Source of the DNA: JANLQX01 sp031423635
GTDB lineage: Bacteria; Actinomycetota; Acidimicrobiia; Acidimicrobiales; JANYDT01
Length of the DNA: 64,000 bases
Assembly (NCBI GenBank): GCA_031423635.1
Contig: JANPFX010000082.1
Coordinates: 55,546-119,545, forward strand
Reading direction: 5' to 3'
This document shows positions 36,606-44,268 of this stretch, piece by piece; positions within the stretch are counted from its first letter, which is position 1; every line of letters starts with the position of its first letter. The position numbers and the translations under genes are program-made. Under the pieces are notes generated by a model, which worked only from the letters and a program-made list of their open reading frames with translations, made no database searches and was not told the origin of the DNA.

Positions 36606-37502
36606 CTACCGGGAGATCGGACGCGGTTTGGCCAGGGTCATGCAGAAGAGGGGGCGGATGATGCGCAGTCTCGTCAGGACGCGTTCGACTCGGAGAGCGA
36701 ACCGCACCCGTTGGCCGACCGACCACCTGGTCACATCGACGTTCTGGGCGTTGCCTTCCAGAAGCGGATACATCAGTGATCCGAAGCGGACCTCGTGGAT
36801 GATCTCGAAGTGGTGCTCGAGCTCGGGCACCAGCCGATCGGAGTTGCAGGCTTCCGAGGGATCGAATCGCTCCGGCGGGTATTGCAGGAACGCACCCTTC
36901 TTTTCGCCCCCGTGCGTCGTGCGCTGTTCGGCGCTGAACAGCACGAGCAGCAGTCGGGCGACGAACGCGTTGCGCCGGGGGATCTGCAGGAAGGGTGGCC
37001 CGATCCACTCGTAGAGGAACAGCAGGCCGTCGGGCGCGAGGGCCTGGTTCAACTGGTAGAACGCGTTTGCGAGGTTGTGGATGTGGTGGATGCCGTGCAG
37101 GCCGACGACGAAATCCAGCGAGCCGGGGTCGAGGTCAAGACGATTGGCATCGGCCAACACGGGGTGAAACGGAATGTCGGTCATGAGCTCCGACGCCCGT
37201 TTGAGTGACTCCCCCGAGAGGTCGATGCCGGTGACGGACTCGTAGCGGACGTTGTCGCGGGTCTCGAAGTAGCCCTTCTCCGCCGCCATGTCGCCACAGA
37301 CGAGGGCCAGGCCCCGGAGGTTCTTCGACCGTTCGCCGTAGTTGGCGCGGAGCTGACGGTTGATGAGGCCGACGGCGTCCATTGAACGGTCGAATCGCCA
37401 TGCGTAGTGACGATTGAGCCAGTCCATCGAGAGCCAGGAGACGTCGCGCACCACGTCGACGTCGATGTGATCCCAATGGGCCTCCGGCAGATCATCGATC
37501 AC
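36606..37502 (-). CDS. Class I SAM-dependent methyltransferase
   Basis: The 298-residue protein has a Rossmann-type methyltransferase core. A glycine/acidic first motif lies around LALVCGDMAAEKGYFE, the SAM-ribose acidic loop in VTGIDLSGESLKRA, then VLADANRLDLDPGSLDFVVG and a post-core HIHNLANAFYQLNQALAPDGLLFLYEW. The C-terminal basic segment (about residues 260-298) contains a hydrophobic stretch. The substrate is unknown. I prefer GTG 37502 because a TACGTT -10 box ends 7 bases upstream, as in other genes here; TTG 37511 lies inside that box. It is upstream of the giant adhesin on the same strand with a 194-base gap, so it could modify a wall or surface component, but this is only proximity. 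Confidence 0.85.
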   Translation of the reverse strand: MIDDLPEAHWDHIDVDVVRDVSWLSMDWLNRHYAWRFDRSMDAVGLINRQLRANYGERSKNLRGLALVCGDMAAEKGYFETRDNVRYESVTGIDLSGESLKRASELMTDIPFHPVLADANRLDLDPGSLDFVVGLHGIHHIHNLANAFYQLNQALAPDGLLFLYEWIGPPFLQIPRRNAFVARLLLVLFSAEQRTTHGGEKKGAFLQYPPERFDPSEACNSDRLVPELEHHFEIIHEVRFGSLMYPLLEGNAQNVDVTRWSVGQRVRFALRVERVLTRLRIIRPLFCMTLAKPRPISR

Positions 37503-37509
37503 CGTCGCC

Positions 37510-37515
37510 AACGTA
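37510..37515 (-). promoter_or_regulatory. -10 box of methyltransferase gene (leaderless-type)
   Basis: TACGTT on the minus strand ends 7 bases before GTG 37502, the spacing expected when transcription starts at the start codon. No clear -35 is seen. Confidence 0.5.
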
Positions 37516-37774
37516 CCAAAGCGAGTGATGCGTCCATCTCCCTGGCCATCGCCCCGAAGATCAACGGGAACTGCGCCTTGCGTCCGTTGGCGGTGATCAG
37601 TGCCGTGGCGGCTACGAACTCGGCCGGCCGGATCTGTCGCTCACGTCGGCGCTGGGTCCGTCTCGGCTGACGGGACCAGGAGCGTCGACGGGGTGCACTG
37701 TTCTGACTTAGGGTTCCGCCCGAGGGTGAGCGATGCGTGGATGCGCGCTCCGCGCCTCGGGGCCGGCGCGCCGC

Positions 37775-37780
37775 TAGGGT
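37775..37780 (+). promoter_or_regulatory. -10 box of hpt (leaderless-type)
   Basis: TAGGGT lies 9 bases before GTG 37790 and no ribosome site is seen. A second TAGGGT occurs about 70 bases further upstream and is an alternative. Confidence 0.5.
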
Positions 37781-37789
37781 CTCGACACC

Positions 37790-38338
37790 GTGACACTCGC
37801 TGACGACGGTCGATTCCCTGAACTTGGTCCGGTGATGGTGAGCGCCGCGGAGCTCGCCGAGATCGTGGCGCGGTTGGGGGAACGCATCGCGGCGGATTAC
37901 GCCGGGCTGAATCCGCTCATGGTCGGGGTGCTGCGAGGGGCTTTCGTGTTCATGGCGGACCTGGCCCGGGCCATTCCGATGAACGTCGAGGTCGACTTCA
38001 TGGCGGTATCTTCGTACGGGCACGCGACCGAGTCGAGCGGAGTCGTTCGCATCATCAAGGACCTCGACACCGACATCACCGGCCGTCACGTCATCCTCGT
38101 CGACGAGATCGTCGATTCAGGTCTTACGATGAACTACGTACGCCGACTTCTTGCCGATCGAGGAGCATCGAGCGTCGAGGTATGTGCACTTTTGATTCGA
38201 GAGTCTTTGTCGCATGTTGACATCTCTACGCTTCGGTACTTTGGGCGCACCATTCCGGCTGACTGGGTCGTCGGATATGGTCTCGATGCCGGGCAGCGGT
38301 GGCGCAACCTCCCGGACGTCCACTTCTGGCGAGGCTGA
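37790..38338 (+). CDS. hpt: Hypoxanthine phosphoribosyltransferase
   Basis: This enzyme salvages hypoxanthine (often guanine too) with PRPP to give IMP or GMP. The 182-residue protein is the normal length. The PRPP-binding loop VILVDEIVDSGLTMNYV is at about residues 103-119, and VDFMAVSSYG and DWVVGYGLDAGQRWRNLP match the family. In many actinobacteria hpt lies by tilS and ftsH; neither is here. It is divergent from the methyltransferase and convergent with the TAP-type hydrolase. Another purine enzyme, an IMP dehydrogenase, lies 18 kb away. Confidence 0.96.
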   Translation: MTLADDGRFPELGPVMVSAAELAEIVARLGERIAADYAGLNPLMVGVLRGAFVFMADLARAIPMNVEVDFMAVSSYGHATESSGVVRIIKDLDTDITGRHVILVDEIVDSGLTMNYVRRLLADRGASSVEVCALLIRESLSHVDISTLRYFGRTIPADWVVGYGLDAGQRWRNLPDVHFWRG

Positions 38339-38355
38339 GCCACAGTTCGACCGAC

Positions 38356-38376
38356 GTGCCGGTCCGTAACCGGCAC
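38356..38376. terminator. Bidirectional hairpin between hpt and TAP-hydrolase genes
   Basis: gtgccggt (38356-38363) and accggcac (38369-38376) form a perfect 8-bp stem around ccgta, centred between two convergent genes. No T-run is present on either strand. Confidence 0.5.
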
Positions 38377-38396
38377 CTCTCGATTGCGGCCGAAGG

Positions 38397-39986
38397 TCAG
38401 CTGGGATTGGAGAAGCTCGGCGAGCAGACCGTGCCCGGCGGTGGAGCGATCGTGTCGACGAGGAAGCGGGCAGTTGCCTCTCGCACGCAGGCGCTCTTCG
38501 TCACGGCAACGTGTCCGCCGCCGTTGCGGGTGAGCAGGGGCACGCCGAGGGTGGCCGACAGGCTCTGGGACCAGCGATACGGCGTCGTCAGATCTTGGGT
38601 GTTGCCGATGACGAGCGTCGGGGCTGCCGGCTGGGGACCGAGCAGAACCTGGGGGGTCACCGGGGCCGGCCAGTTGATGCACGTGTAGGTGAGCCGGGCA
38701 TCGCCGCGAAGACCGCTGAAATGCGGTGCCACGACGGGCGTCTGGTCGTAGACGATCTGGTAAGCGCCGACATCACGCGGAAGCAGCCCGTCTCGGCAGT
38801 TGATGGCGAAGTTCGTGGCGGTCGAAAAGCGGTCGAGCGGGACGAGACGTTCCGTCGGGTCGTTCGACCGGCTGTCGGCGGCCGTCGGGGTGAAGTTCGC
38901 CGGTTGGCCTGAGGCGAGCTCCTGCAGGGCACGTCCGAGAATCGGCCAGCCGTTGCGTGGATACCCGACGAGGTCGGCGACGGTGGAGTCGAAGACTTCC
39001 TCGCCGGCGTCGCGGCCGCGTCGCGACGCGCTCACGTATTGGTTGCGAACCGTGTCGTACTTGGCCCGCAGGTCCGTGCCGTCGTTGAAGTTGCAGGGCA
39101 GGAGTCGACCCGACGCGCATTCGTCGAGGAACGCAGCGAGCGCGGCCTCCGTCGCTTCCACCGGATCGAGCAGCTGGTTCACGCCGAAGCGGGCGGGATC
39201 GACCGCGCTGTCGAGGATCATCGATCGCACGCGGGTCGGAAACAGGGAGCGGTAGACGGCGCCGAGATAGGTGCCGTAGGACATCCCGAGGTAGGAGACC
39301 TTCTCCTCGCCGAGTGCAACCCGCACCGCGTCGAGGTCACGGGCCGCAGTCTCCGTGTCGAGGAACTGGAGCCGGTCGCCGTCGGTTCGGTTGCAGATGC
39401 GGCCGAACTCGTCGTAGTACGCGGCCAGGCTCCCCGAGCTCTCCGGGGCCAGCAGCCCGACCCCGCATCGCAGCGGAGCACTGCGGGTCGTCCCTCGGGG
39501 ATCGACCCCGATCACGTCGAACCGTGCGAGCACCTCCGGCGTGAGAAACGTCTGCGCGCTTCGTACGAGGTCATAGGTCGGACCTCCGGGCCCGCCCGGA
39601 TTGACGAACAGCGTTCCGATCCGCTGGGCGGGGTCGCTGGCCCGTCGACGACTCACGAACATCGACACCCGCTCTCCGGCAGGGTTCTTCGGATCGAGCG
39701 GTACCGCGACGTTCGCGCACTCGAAGCTGGTGTCGATACACGGGCCGAATACGGCCGGAGCGGCGACCGGCACGAGCGCGGTGGTGGGCGCGGCCGTCGG
39801 GGTGACAGTCGTCGGCGTCGTCTTCGGCTTCGTGGTCGTCTTGGCCTTCGACTTCGTGGTCCGCTTCTTGGTAGCGGCGTCGGCATCGGCCGATGCCAGT
39901 CCACCCACCAGCAGAACGATGACGGCAAGGGCAGTTGCGGCGTGGGACCGACGACGGCTCGATCGGACGACCACGGGCTCGACCAT
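38397..39986 (-). CDS. Secreted alpha/beta hydrolase, TAP-like (tripeptidyl aminopeptidase family)
   Basis: The 529-residue protein has an N-terminal signal sequence (hydrophobic to about residue 35, ALA-type end near SADADA), a Lys/Thr/Pro-rich linker, then the alpha/beta hydrolase fold. The oxyanion strand region is FVNPGGPGG and the nucleophile is Ser236 in GMSYGTYLG. The C-terminal TAP-like domain supplies the His in NGGGHVA. Members of this family cleave peptides from N-termini outside the cell, such as the Streptomyces tripeptidyl aminopeptidases; the real substrate is unknown. The Cys pair FGPCIDTSFECANV is typical. ATG 39986 is preceded by a TAGCGT box 6 bases away. Confidence 0.88.
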   Translation of the reverse strand: MVEPVVVRSSRRRSHAATALAVIVLLVGGLASADADAATKKRTTKSKAKTTTKPKTTPTTVTPTAAPTTALVPVAAPAVFGPCIDTSFECANVAVPLDPKNPAGERVSMFVSRRRASDPAQRIGTLFVNPGGPGGPTYDLVRSAQTFLTPEVLARFDVIGVDPRGTTRSAPLRCGVGLLAPESSGSLAAYYDEFGRICNRTDGDRLQFLDTETAARDLDAVRVALGEEKVSYLGMSYGTYLGAVYRSLFPTRVRSMILDSAVDPARFGVNQLLDPVEATEAALAAFLDECASGRLLPCNFNDGTDLRAKYDTVRNQYVSASRRGRDAGEEVFDSTVADLVGYPRNGWPILGRALQELASGQPANFTPTAADSRSNDPTERLVPLDRFSTATNFAINCRDGLLPRDVGAYQIVYDQTPVVAPHFSGLRGDARLTYTCINWPAPVTPQVLLGPQPAAPTLVIGNTQDLTTPYRWSQSLSATLGVPLLTRNGGGHVAVTKSACVREATARFLVDTIAPPPGTVCSPSFSNPS

Positions 39987-39992
39987 TCCCGC

Positions 39993-39998
39993 ACGCTA
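39993..39998 (-). promoter_or_regulatory. -10 box of TAP-hydrolase gene (leaderless-type)
   Basis: TAGCGT on the minus strand ends exactly 6 bases before ATG 39986, and there is no ribosome site. Confidence 0.5.
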
Positions 39999-40095
39999 GG
40001 TCGGGCGCCATGAAACCACGATGAGTCCACGCCGAACGCAAGATGAACGGATGCCGACGCGCGGCGTTCGCCTGCCGACCGGCGGCTCGCTCGTC

Positions 40096-40896
40096 TTATC
40101 GTCCGCGGAAGTTCGGCGTGCGCTTCTCGACGAAGGCGAGCATCGCCTCGGTCGTGTCCTTCGATGAACCGATCGTCACGGTCTGGGTCCAGCCTTCGGC
40201 CTCCAGCGCTTGATCCATCGTGAGCATGGACCCCTCGTTGAGCAGCTTCTTCGACAGGCGTAGAGCCAGCGGCGGTCCGCCGGCGATCCGTCGTGACCAC
40301 TCGGTGACGAACGCGTCGAGTTCGGCCTGGGGAACGACACGGTTGACGAGGCCGATCCGCTCGGCCTCGGCAGCGGAGATCACGTCGGCGAAGAACGCCA
40401 GTTCCTTGGCCCGGTGCAGGCCGACGAGACGGGGGAGGAGCCAGGTGCCGCCGAAGTCGAGCGCCAGCCCGCGTTTGGCGAAGATCTCGGAGAATCGGGC
40501 GCGGTCGCTGGCGACGATGAGATCACAGCCGAGGGCCATGTTGCATCCTGCGCCGACGGCGACGCCGTCGACCTTCGCGATGGTCGGCATGGGCAGACGG
40601 TGGAGCGCCATTGCGACCTCCGAAACCTCACGCATGGCGACGAGTTGATGCCGCACCGGGCCGTCCCCGCGAGCGGAAAGGTCGGCGCCGGAACAGAACT
40701 CTCCCCCCGCGCCGGTGAGCACCACGCAACGGGCCGTGTCGTCGTCGACGATCCCCCGCAGCACCGTCTTCAGGTCCTGCCACATCTGGGCGTTGATGGC
40801 GTTCTTCTTCTCCGGCCGGTTGAGCGTGATCGTCACGATGTCGGCATCAGCGGAGTCGGCTGCACCGTGGGTGAGCGTCAGTGTCTCGAAGTCCAT
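40096..40896 (-). CDS. Enoyl-CoA hydratase/isomerase family protein
   Basis: This 266-residue crotonase-fold protein matches enoyl-CoA hydratases, which add water to the double bond of enoyl-CoA in beta-oxidation. Motifs include ITLNRPEKKNAI, the oxyanion-hole segment GAGGEFCSGADLS and the second glycine-rich helix VDGVAVGAGCNMALGCDL. At about residue 135 the family's second acidic position lies in RFSEIFAKRGLALDFGG, where classical hydratases have Glu; the alignment is by eye, so the exact reaction (hydratase, isomerase or other) stays open. A TAGGTT box lies 6 bases before the ATG. Confidence 0.9.
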   Translation of the reverse strand: MDFETLTLTHGAADSADADIVTITLNRPEKKNAINAQMWQDLKTVLRGIVDDDTARCVVLTGAGGEFCSGADLSARGDGPVRHQLVAMREVSEVAMALHRLPMPTIAKVDGVAVGAGCNMALGCDLIVASDRARFSEIFAKRGLALDFGGTWLLPRLVGLHRAKELAFFADVISAAEAERIGLVNRVVPQAELDAFVTEWSRRIAGGPPLALRLSKKLLNEGSMLTMDQALEAEGWTQTVTIGSSKDTTEAMLAFVEKRTPNFRGR

Positions 40897-40902
40897 CCGC
40901 TG

Positions 40903-40908
40903 AACCTA
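40903..40908 (-). promoter_or_regulatory. Promoter of enoyl-CoA hydratase gene (leaderless-type)
   Basis: Minus-strand TAGGTT ends 6 bases before ATG 40896. A TTGGCC element at 40927-40932, 18 bases further upstream, is a fair -35 match. Confidence 0.55.
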
Positions 40909-40955
40909 CGGAACTGCGCACGATTCGGCCAACCGGGGGCGTTGTCGGGCGCGGT

Positions 40956-41645
40956 TTACATGATGGGCCGGTACCAGAGCGCTTTGCCGGAAAGCCCACG
41001 GACCCGGACGAGCAGTGTCGAGTTGATCGAGCCAACGGGGACGGCGGCACAAAGAACGCCGGTCGACGGAACGTTCAAGTCGGCTTTGCGCAGCGAAAGC
41101 GCGGAGCCGATCGAACCGTACTGGTCGCACTCGGCTCCACCGTAGAAGCCGTACGCCGCGTCCTTCGCGTCGACGAATTCCCAGTAACCGACGGTCGCCG
41201 GGTCGGCCGACGCACCGTCGCCGAGGAAGGTGAGCTCGGCCGAGACGCTGACGAAGCGCACCCCGGAGGGCACCGGCTTCTTGTTCGGCTCGAGGGTGAC
41301 GTCGGCGGTGGCGTCCGGCTTCGCCGAGAGCACGGTGAACCGATAGCGACTCGGCGGCGTGTCGTAGATCTGAATCTCCCCGGCTTCGCCGATGGCCAGG
41401 GGGTTGGCCCGGCTGCCCTTCGGCTGCCACTGCAGCACCTTGCCCACGGTGACGCAGTCGAGGTTCGTTCCGGGGGCCCGCGCTCCTTTGGGGGTGCAGG
41501 TCTTTCCGGCGACGGCAGTGACCGGTTTCTTCTTCGTGGGCTTCTTGGCGGCGGCGCCGACGGGCGTGGCGAGTCCGCCGGCCAGGGCGAGGAGGGCGAG
41601 TGCCGCGCCGAGCGGCTTGAACCAGCGAATCGACGTGGTCTCCAT
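40956..41645 (-). CDS. Secreted protein of unknown function
   Basis: The 229-residue product has a signal peptide (hydrophobic residues about 11-26, cleavage near VGAAA), a Lys-rich linker KKPTKKKP and a predicted beta-rich domain. Two Cys pairs are possible (TCTPKG with DCVT, and AECDQYG with VLCAAV). I recognise no family; the FLGDGASADPATVGYWEF region is reminiscent of an Ig-like or DUF4352-type extracellular domain, but that is weak. ATG 41645 is preceded by TATCGT 6 bases away; a longer frame from 42047 would overlap the opposite gene and is rejected. Confidence 0.75.
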   Translation of the reverse strand: METTSIRWFKPLGAALALLALAGGLATPVGAAAKKPTKKKPVTAVAGKTCTPKGARAPGTNLDCVTVGKVLQWQPKGSRANPLAIGEAGEIQIYDTPPSRYRFTVLSAKPDATADVTLEPNKKPVPSGVRFVSVSAELTFLGDGASADPATVGYWEFVDAKDAAYGFYGGAECDQYGSIGSALSLRKADLNVPSTGVLCAAVPVGSINSTLLVRVRGLSGKALWYRPIM

Positions 41646-41651
41646 AGGTTG

Positions 41652-41657
41652 ACGATA
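41652..41657 (-). promoter_or_regulatory. -10 box of secreted-protein gene (leaderless-type)
   Basis: Minus-strand TATCGT ends 6 bases before ATG 41645. Confidence 0.5.
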
Positions 41658-41716
41658 CGGCAATGGACGGGGTTCGGGAAGTGCCGGACCGCTGCATTTC
41701 GGCGGCTTTTCCTCTG

Positions 41717-41732
41717 CGTGATGTGGATCACA
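41717..41732. promoter_or_regulatory. Candidate CRP/FNR-family operator
   Basis: cgtgatgtggatcaca matches TGTGA-N6-TCACA with one mismatch. It lies in a divergent region, 73 bases before the gene at 41805 and about 70 bases before the secreted-protein gene at 41645. Confidence 0.4.
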
Positions 41733-41804
41733 GACACGCCGGAGATACACCCGAATGATGCTTCGTAGGCGTCGCGGTGACGCCCCTCGACAAAGGGAGA
41801 GCAC

Positions 41805-42122
41805 ATGTACATCCTCACCACCTGGAAGAACCGGCCGATCACGCCGGAGCAGACGAATCGGATGATGGCCATCTGGGGACGGCAGGAGGCCAGCCTGGCC
41901 GCCGACGCTTCGAGCGAGCGGGTCTGCTGGTTCATGAACGCCAACGGCACCGGTGGTATCACCATTGTCAAGGTGAAGGACACGGATGCGGCGATCGCCC
42001 AAGGGCTCGTGCAGTCCCTCGCCCTTGGGGAGTTCCTCGAACTGCACTCGGAGATCGTCCTCGACCTCGAGAGCGCGATGCCCTCAATCATCAAGGGCGT
42101 CGAGGAAGTGAACGCCAAGTAG
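41805..42122 (+). CDS. Small conserved-looking cytoplasmic protein, possibly DUF3303-like
   Basis: The 105-residue protein has no signal or membrane segment. The layout (YILTTWKNRPITPEQTNRMM, WFMNANGTGGITIVKV, LALGEFLELHSEIVLDLESA) resembles small ferredoxin-like alpha/beta domains of the DUF3303 type that use a W/F-rich first strand; this is a tentative resemblance. A strong ribosome site, AAAGGGAGAG, precedes the ATG. A CRP-like site lies upstream. The function is unknown. Confidence 0.8.
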   Translation: MYILTTWKNRPITPEQTNRMMAIWGRQEASLAADASSERVCWFMNANGTGGITIVKVKDTDAAIAQGLVQSLALGEFLELHSEIVLDLESAMPSIIKGVEEVNAK

Positions 42123-42141
42123 GCGATTCGCCTGTCACCGC

Positions 42142-42213
42142 CGCGGGTGGTTGGCGCCGTGTTGTCTGTTTGGCAACGTCGCTTCGGCGCCATCATGGCG
42201 CCAACCACCCGCG
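42142..42213. terminator. Long inverted repeat between convergent genes
   Basis: A perfect 17-bp inverted repeat has arms 42142-42158 and 42197-42213 (core gcgggtggttggcgcc) around a 38-base loop. Inside it lies a second hairpin, ggcgcc-atcat-ggcgcc (42186-42202), that uses part of the right arm, so the two structures exclude each other. It is probably a bidirectional terminator between 42122 and 42244. Confidence 0.55.
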
Positions 42214-42243
42214 TAGGCGTGTCGGGTCCTCGTTGGGTTTCGG

Positions 42244-43233
42244 TCAGAGCTGGTCGGTGTTGAAGGTGTCGCACTGCGTGGGCTCGCCCGACTGGAAGCC
42301 CTTCAGGAACCAGCGCTGGCGCTGTTCGGACGATCCATGGGTCCAGGACTCCGGGGTGACCCGTCCCTGCATCTTGCGCTGGATGCGGTCGTCCCCCACT
42401 GCTGATGCGGCGTCGAGGCCGAGGCGGATGTCCTCATCGGTCAGCTCGACGATGAGGGGATTCGGGCCGCGGGTGGCGTTGTAGGCCCACACACCGGCGT
42501 AGCAGTCGGCTTGAAGCTCGAGACGGACGGAGCTGCTCTTCGGACCTTGGCGGTCTCCGGACTTCTGCACCTGCTCGGACGTGCCGAGCAGGTTCTGCAC
42601 GTGATGCCCGTACTCGTGGGCAATGACGTAGGCCTCGGCGAACGGGCCGCCCTTGGCGCCGAACCGTGTCTGCAGTTCCTCGTAGAACGACAGGTCGACG
42701 TAGACCTGCGAGTCGACCGGGCAGTAGAACGGTCCCACGTCGCCGGTCGCATTGCCGCATCCGGTCTGCGTCTCGCCGGTGAAGAAGTTGGTGACGGCCT
42801 TCTTGTACGTGAGGTTTGATCGCGCGAACTCATCGGCCCAGTAGGCCTGCACGCTGTTCACGACGGCGACGTTGCGACAATCCTGTCGACGGTTCGCGTC
42901 GGCTCCGGTCTTGCACTCGCTCGCCAGATTGGTGTTACCACCCGAGGTACCCGCAGGAGACGGCGAACCGGCGTCGATACCCGACTGCGTCTGCGACGGG
43001 AAGGAACCATCGATACCGCCGTTACCGCCGCCGCTGCACATCTGGAGCGCGACGATCACGATGATGATGAGGCCGAGGCCACCACCTCCGGCCTTGCCGA
43101 CAGGGAAGCCGCCACCGCCGCCCATGCCCCGACCGAGTCCGCCGAGGCCACCGAGCCCACCGCCACCTCGAGCGCGGCCGCGTTCGTCATCGACCTGCGT
43201 CGTGTCGAGTTTGGCGTCGTCATCAAAGCGCAT
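42244..43233 (-). CDS. Neutral zinc metallopeptidase, YpfJ family
   Basis: This 329-residue protein matches the putative neutral zinc metallopeptidase family (YpfJ-type). The start is MRFDDDAKLDTTQVDDERG, followed by a long Gly-rich segment, one membrane helix at about residues 54-66 (LGLIIIVIVALQM) and the catalytic domain. HEYGHH at about residue 213 supplies the HExxH-type zinc site. The region around LRLELQADCYAGVWA is the conserved downstream part likely to give the third ligand. GGAAGGAAG is an evident ribosome site. The physiological substrate is unknown for this family. Confidence 0.92.
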   Translation of the reverse strand: MRFDDDAKLDTTQVDDERGRARGGGGLGGLGGLGRGMGGGGGFPVGKAGGGGLGLIIIVIVALQMCSGGGNGGIDGSFPSQTQSGIDAGSPSPAGTSGGNTNLASECKTGADANRRQDCRNVAVVNSVQAYWADEFARSNLTYKKAVTNFFTGETQTGCGNATGDVGPFYCPVDSQVYVDLSFYEELQTRFGAKGGPFAEAYVIAHEYGHHVQNLLGTSEQVQKSGDRQGPKSSSVRLELQADCYAGVWAYNATRGPNPLIVELTDEDIRLGLDAASAVGDDRIQRKMQGRVTPESWTHGSSEQRQRWFLKGFQSGEPTQCDTFNTDQL

Positions 43234-43272
43234 GGGGATCTTCCTTCCGGCCCGCGGGGTCGCAGGGGGAGA

Positions 43273-44268
43273 CTATCGGCCTGGTATCCCGTAGACGGCA
43301 GGGCGAAACGGCTGCCCGCCTCCGTCGTCCACCGCGACAACGTCACCGACTCGAATGAGTTCGTTGAGGTGGGCGAGGACGCTTCGTCCGGCGGCTTTCA
43401 CCAGCCTCGGATCGATACCGACGTACATCGCCGTCACGAGCGACTCGATCGAGGCGTCGCCGGTTCGAAGGATGTCGATGATCTGCTCCGTCCGCCGGGT
43501 GCGGTGCCCGATCAGCGCGGCCACGAAGTCCTCGGGATCCGTGATGACCGTGCCGTGCGTCGGCCAGTAGCGGGCGTCGCCGGCACCCTGGAGAAGGCGA
43601 AGCGACTCGAGGTAGTTCCGCAGATCTCCGTGAGGCGGCGAGATCACACTCGTCGACCACCCCATGACGTGGTCACCGGTGAACAGGACCTGCTCGTTCG
43701 GCGACGCGCCGAACCTGACGCGGAAGCACAGGTGGTTGCTGATGTGACCCGGGGTGTGCACGGCCTCGGCGCGCCACCCGGCGCCCTGGACGAAGTCGCC
43801 ATGGCGTAGCACGCCGTCCGGCACGAACGCCCGGTCGCCCGACTCCTCGGCGTTCGGAGCGCCTGCGGTCGACGCGTCGCCGTCTGCAGTTTCCTTTGGT
43901 GCCGCCGGTTCGACGCGGTCTTCGGCGGGCGGGTGTTCCGGGTGAGGCCCGAACCCGAAGGTGGACGCGTCCGTATGTGCGCGTAGTGGCGCGCATCCGG
44001 GCGAGTGATCGGGATGCGTGTGGGTCACCAGCACGTGCGTGATCGTCTCGCCGCGAAGTTGGCGCATGAGCATGGCGATGTGGCGTTCGTCGTTCGGGCC
44101 GGGATCGATCACGGCAACGTCGCCCCGGCCGATCACATAGGTCCCCGTCCCCCGGAAGGTGAAGGGCCCGGGGTTCGCGGCGACGATGCGACGGATGCCC
44201 GGAGCAACGTCTTCGAGAACGCCGAGCGCCGGGTCGAATCCGGTGATGAAACGGGGCCCGACGATCAT
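43273..44268 (-). CDS. MBL-fold metallohydrolase (glyoxalase II / LACTB2-like)
   Basis: The 331-residue protein has the metallo-beta-lactamase fold. THTHPDHSPG gives the HxHxDH zinc motif, followed by a His in HTPGHISNH and the Asp in LFTGDHVMGW. The C-terminal winged-helix part (about residues 245-320, LIGHRTRRTEQIIDIL) resembles LACTB2-type enzymes. An acidic insertion of about 45 residues (around residues 105-150) is unusual. The ATG overlaps the stop of the MftF-like gene (ATGA), so the two are translated together, which suggests a shared process; homologues beside mycofactocin genes are not something I can confirm here. Confidence 0.88.
   Translation of the reverse strand: MIVGPRFITGFDPALGVLEDVAPGIRRIVAANPGPFTFRGTGTYVIGRGDVAVIDPGPNDERHIAMLMRQLRGETITHVLVTHTHPDHSPGCAPLRAHTDASTFGFGPHPEHPPAEDRVEPAAPKETADGDASTAGAPNAEESGDRAFVPDGVLRHGDFVQGAGWRAEAVHTPGHISNHLCFRVRFGASPNEQVLFTGDHVMGWSTSVISPPHGDLRNYLESLRLLQGAGDARYWPTHGTVITDPEDFVAALIGHRTRRTEQIIDILRTGDASIESLVTAMYVGIDPRLVKAAGRSVLAHLNELIRVGDVVAVDDGGGQPFRPAVYGIPGR

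Noticed and set aside
36412..37008. N-terminal extension of the giant surface protein
   Set aside because: The added 199 residues are Arg/Pro-rich, overlap the methyltransferase gene in another frame, and would bury the signal peptide that starts near 36390.
40956..42047. Longer version of the secreted protein starting at 42047
   Set aside because: It would overlap the well-supported gene 41805-42122 on the other strand, and the signal peptide lies at 41645.
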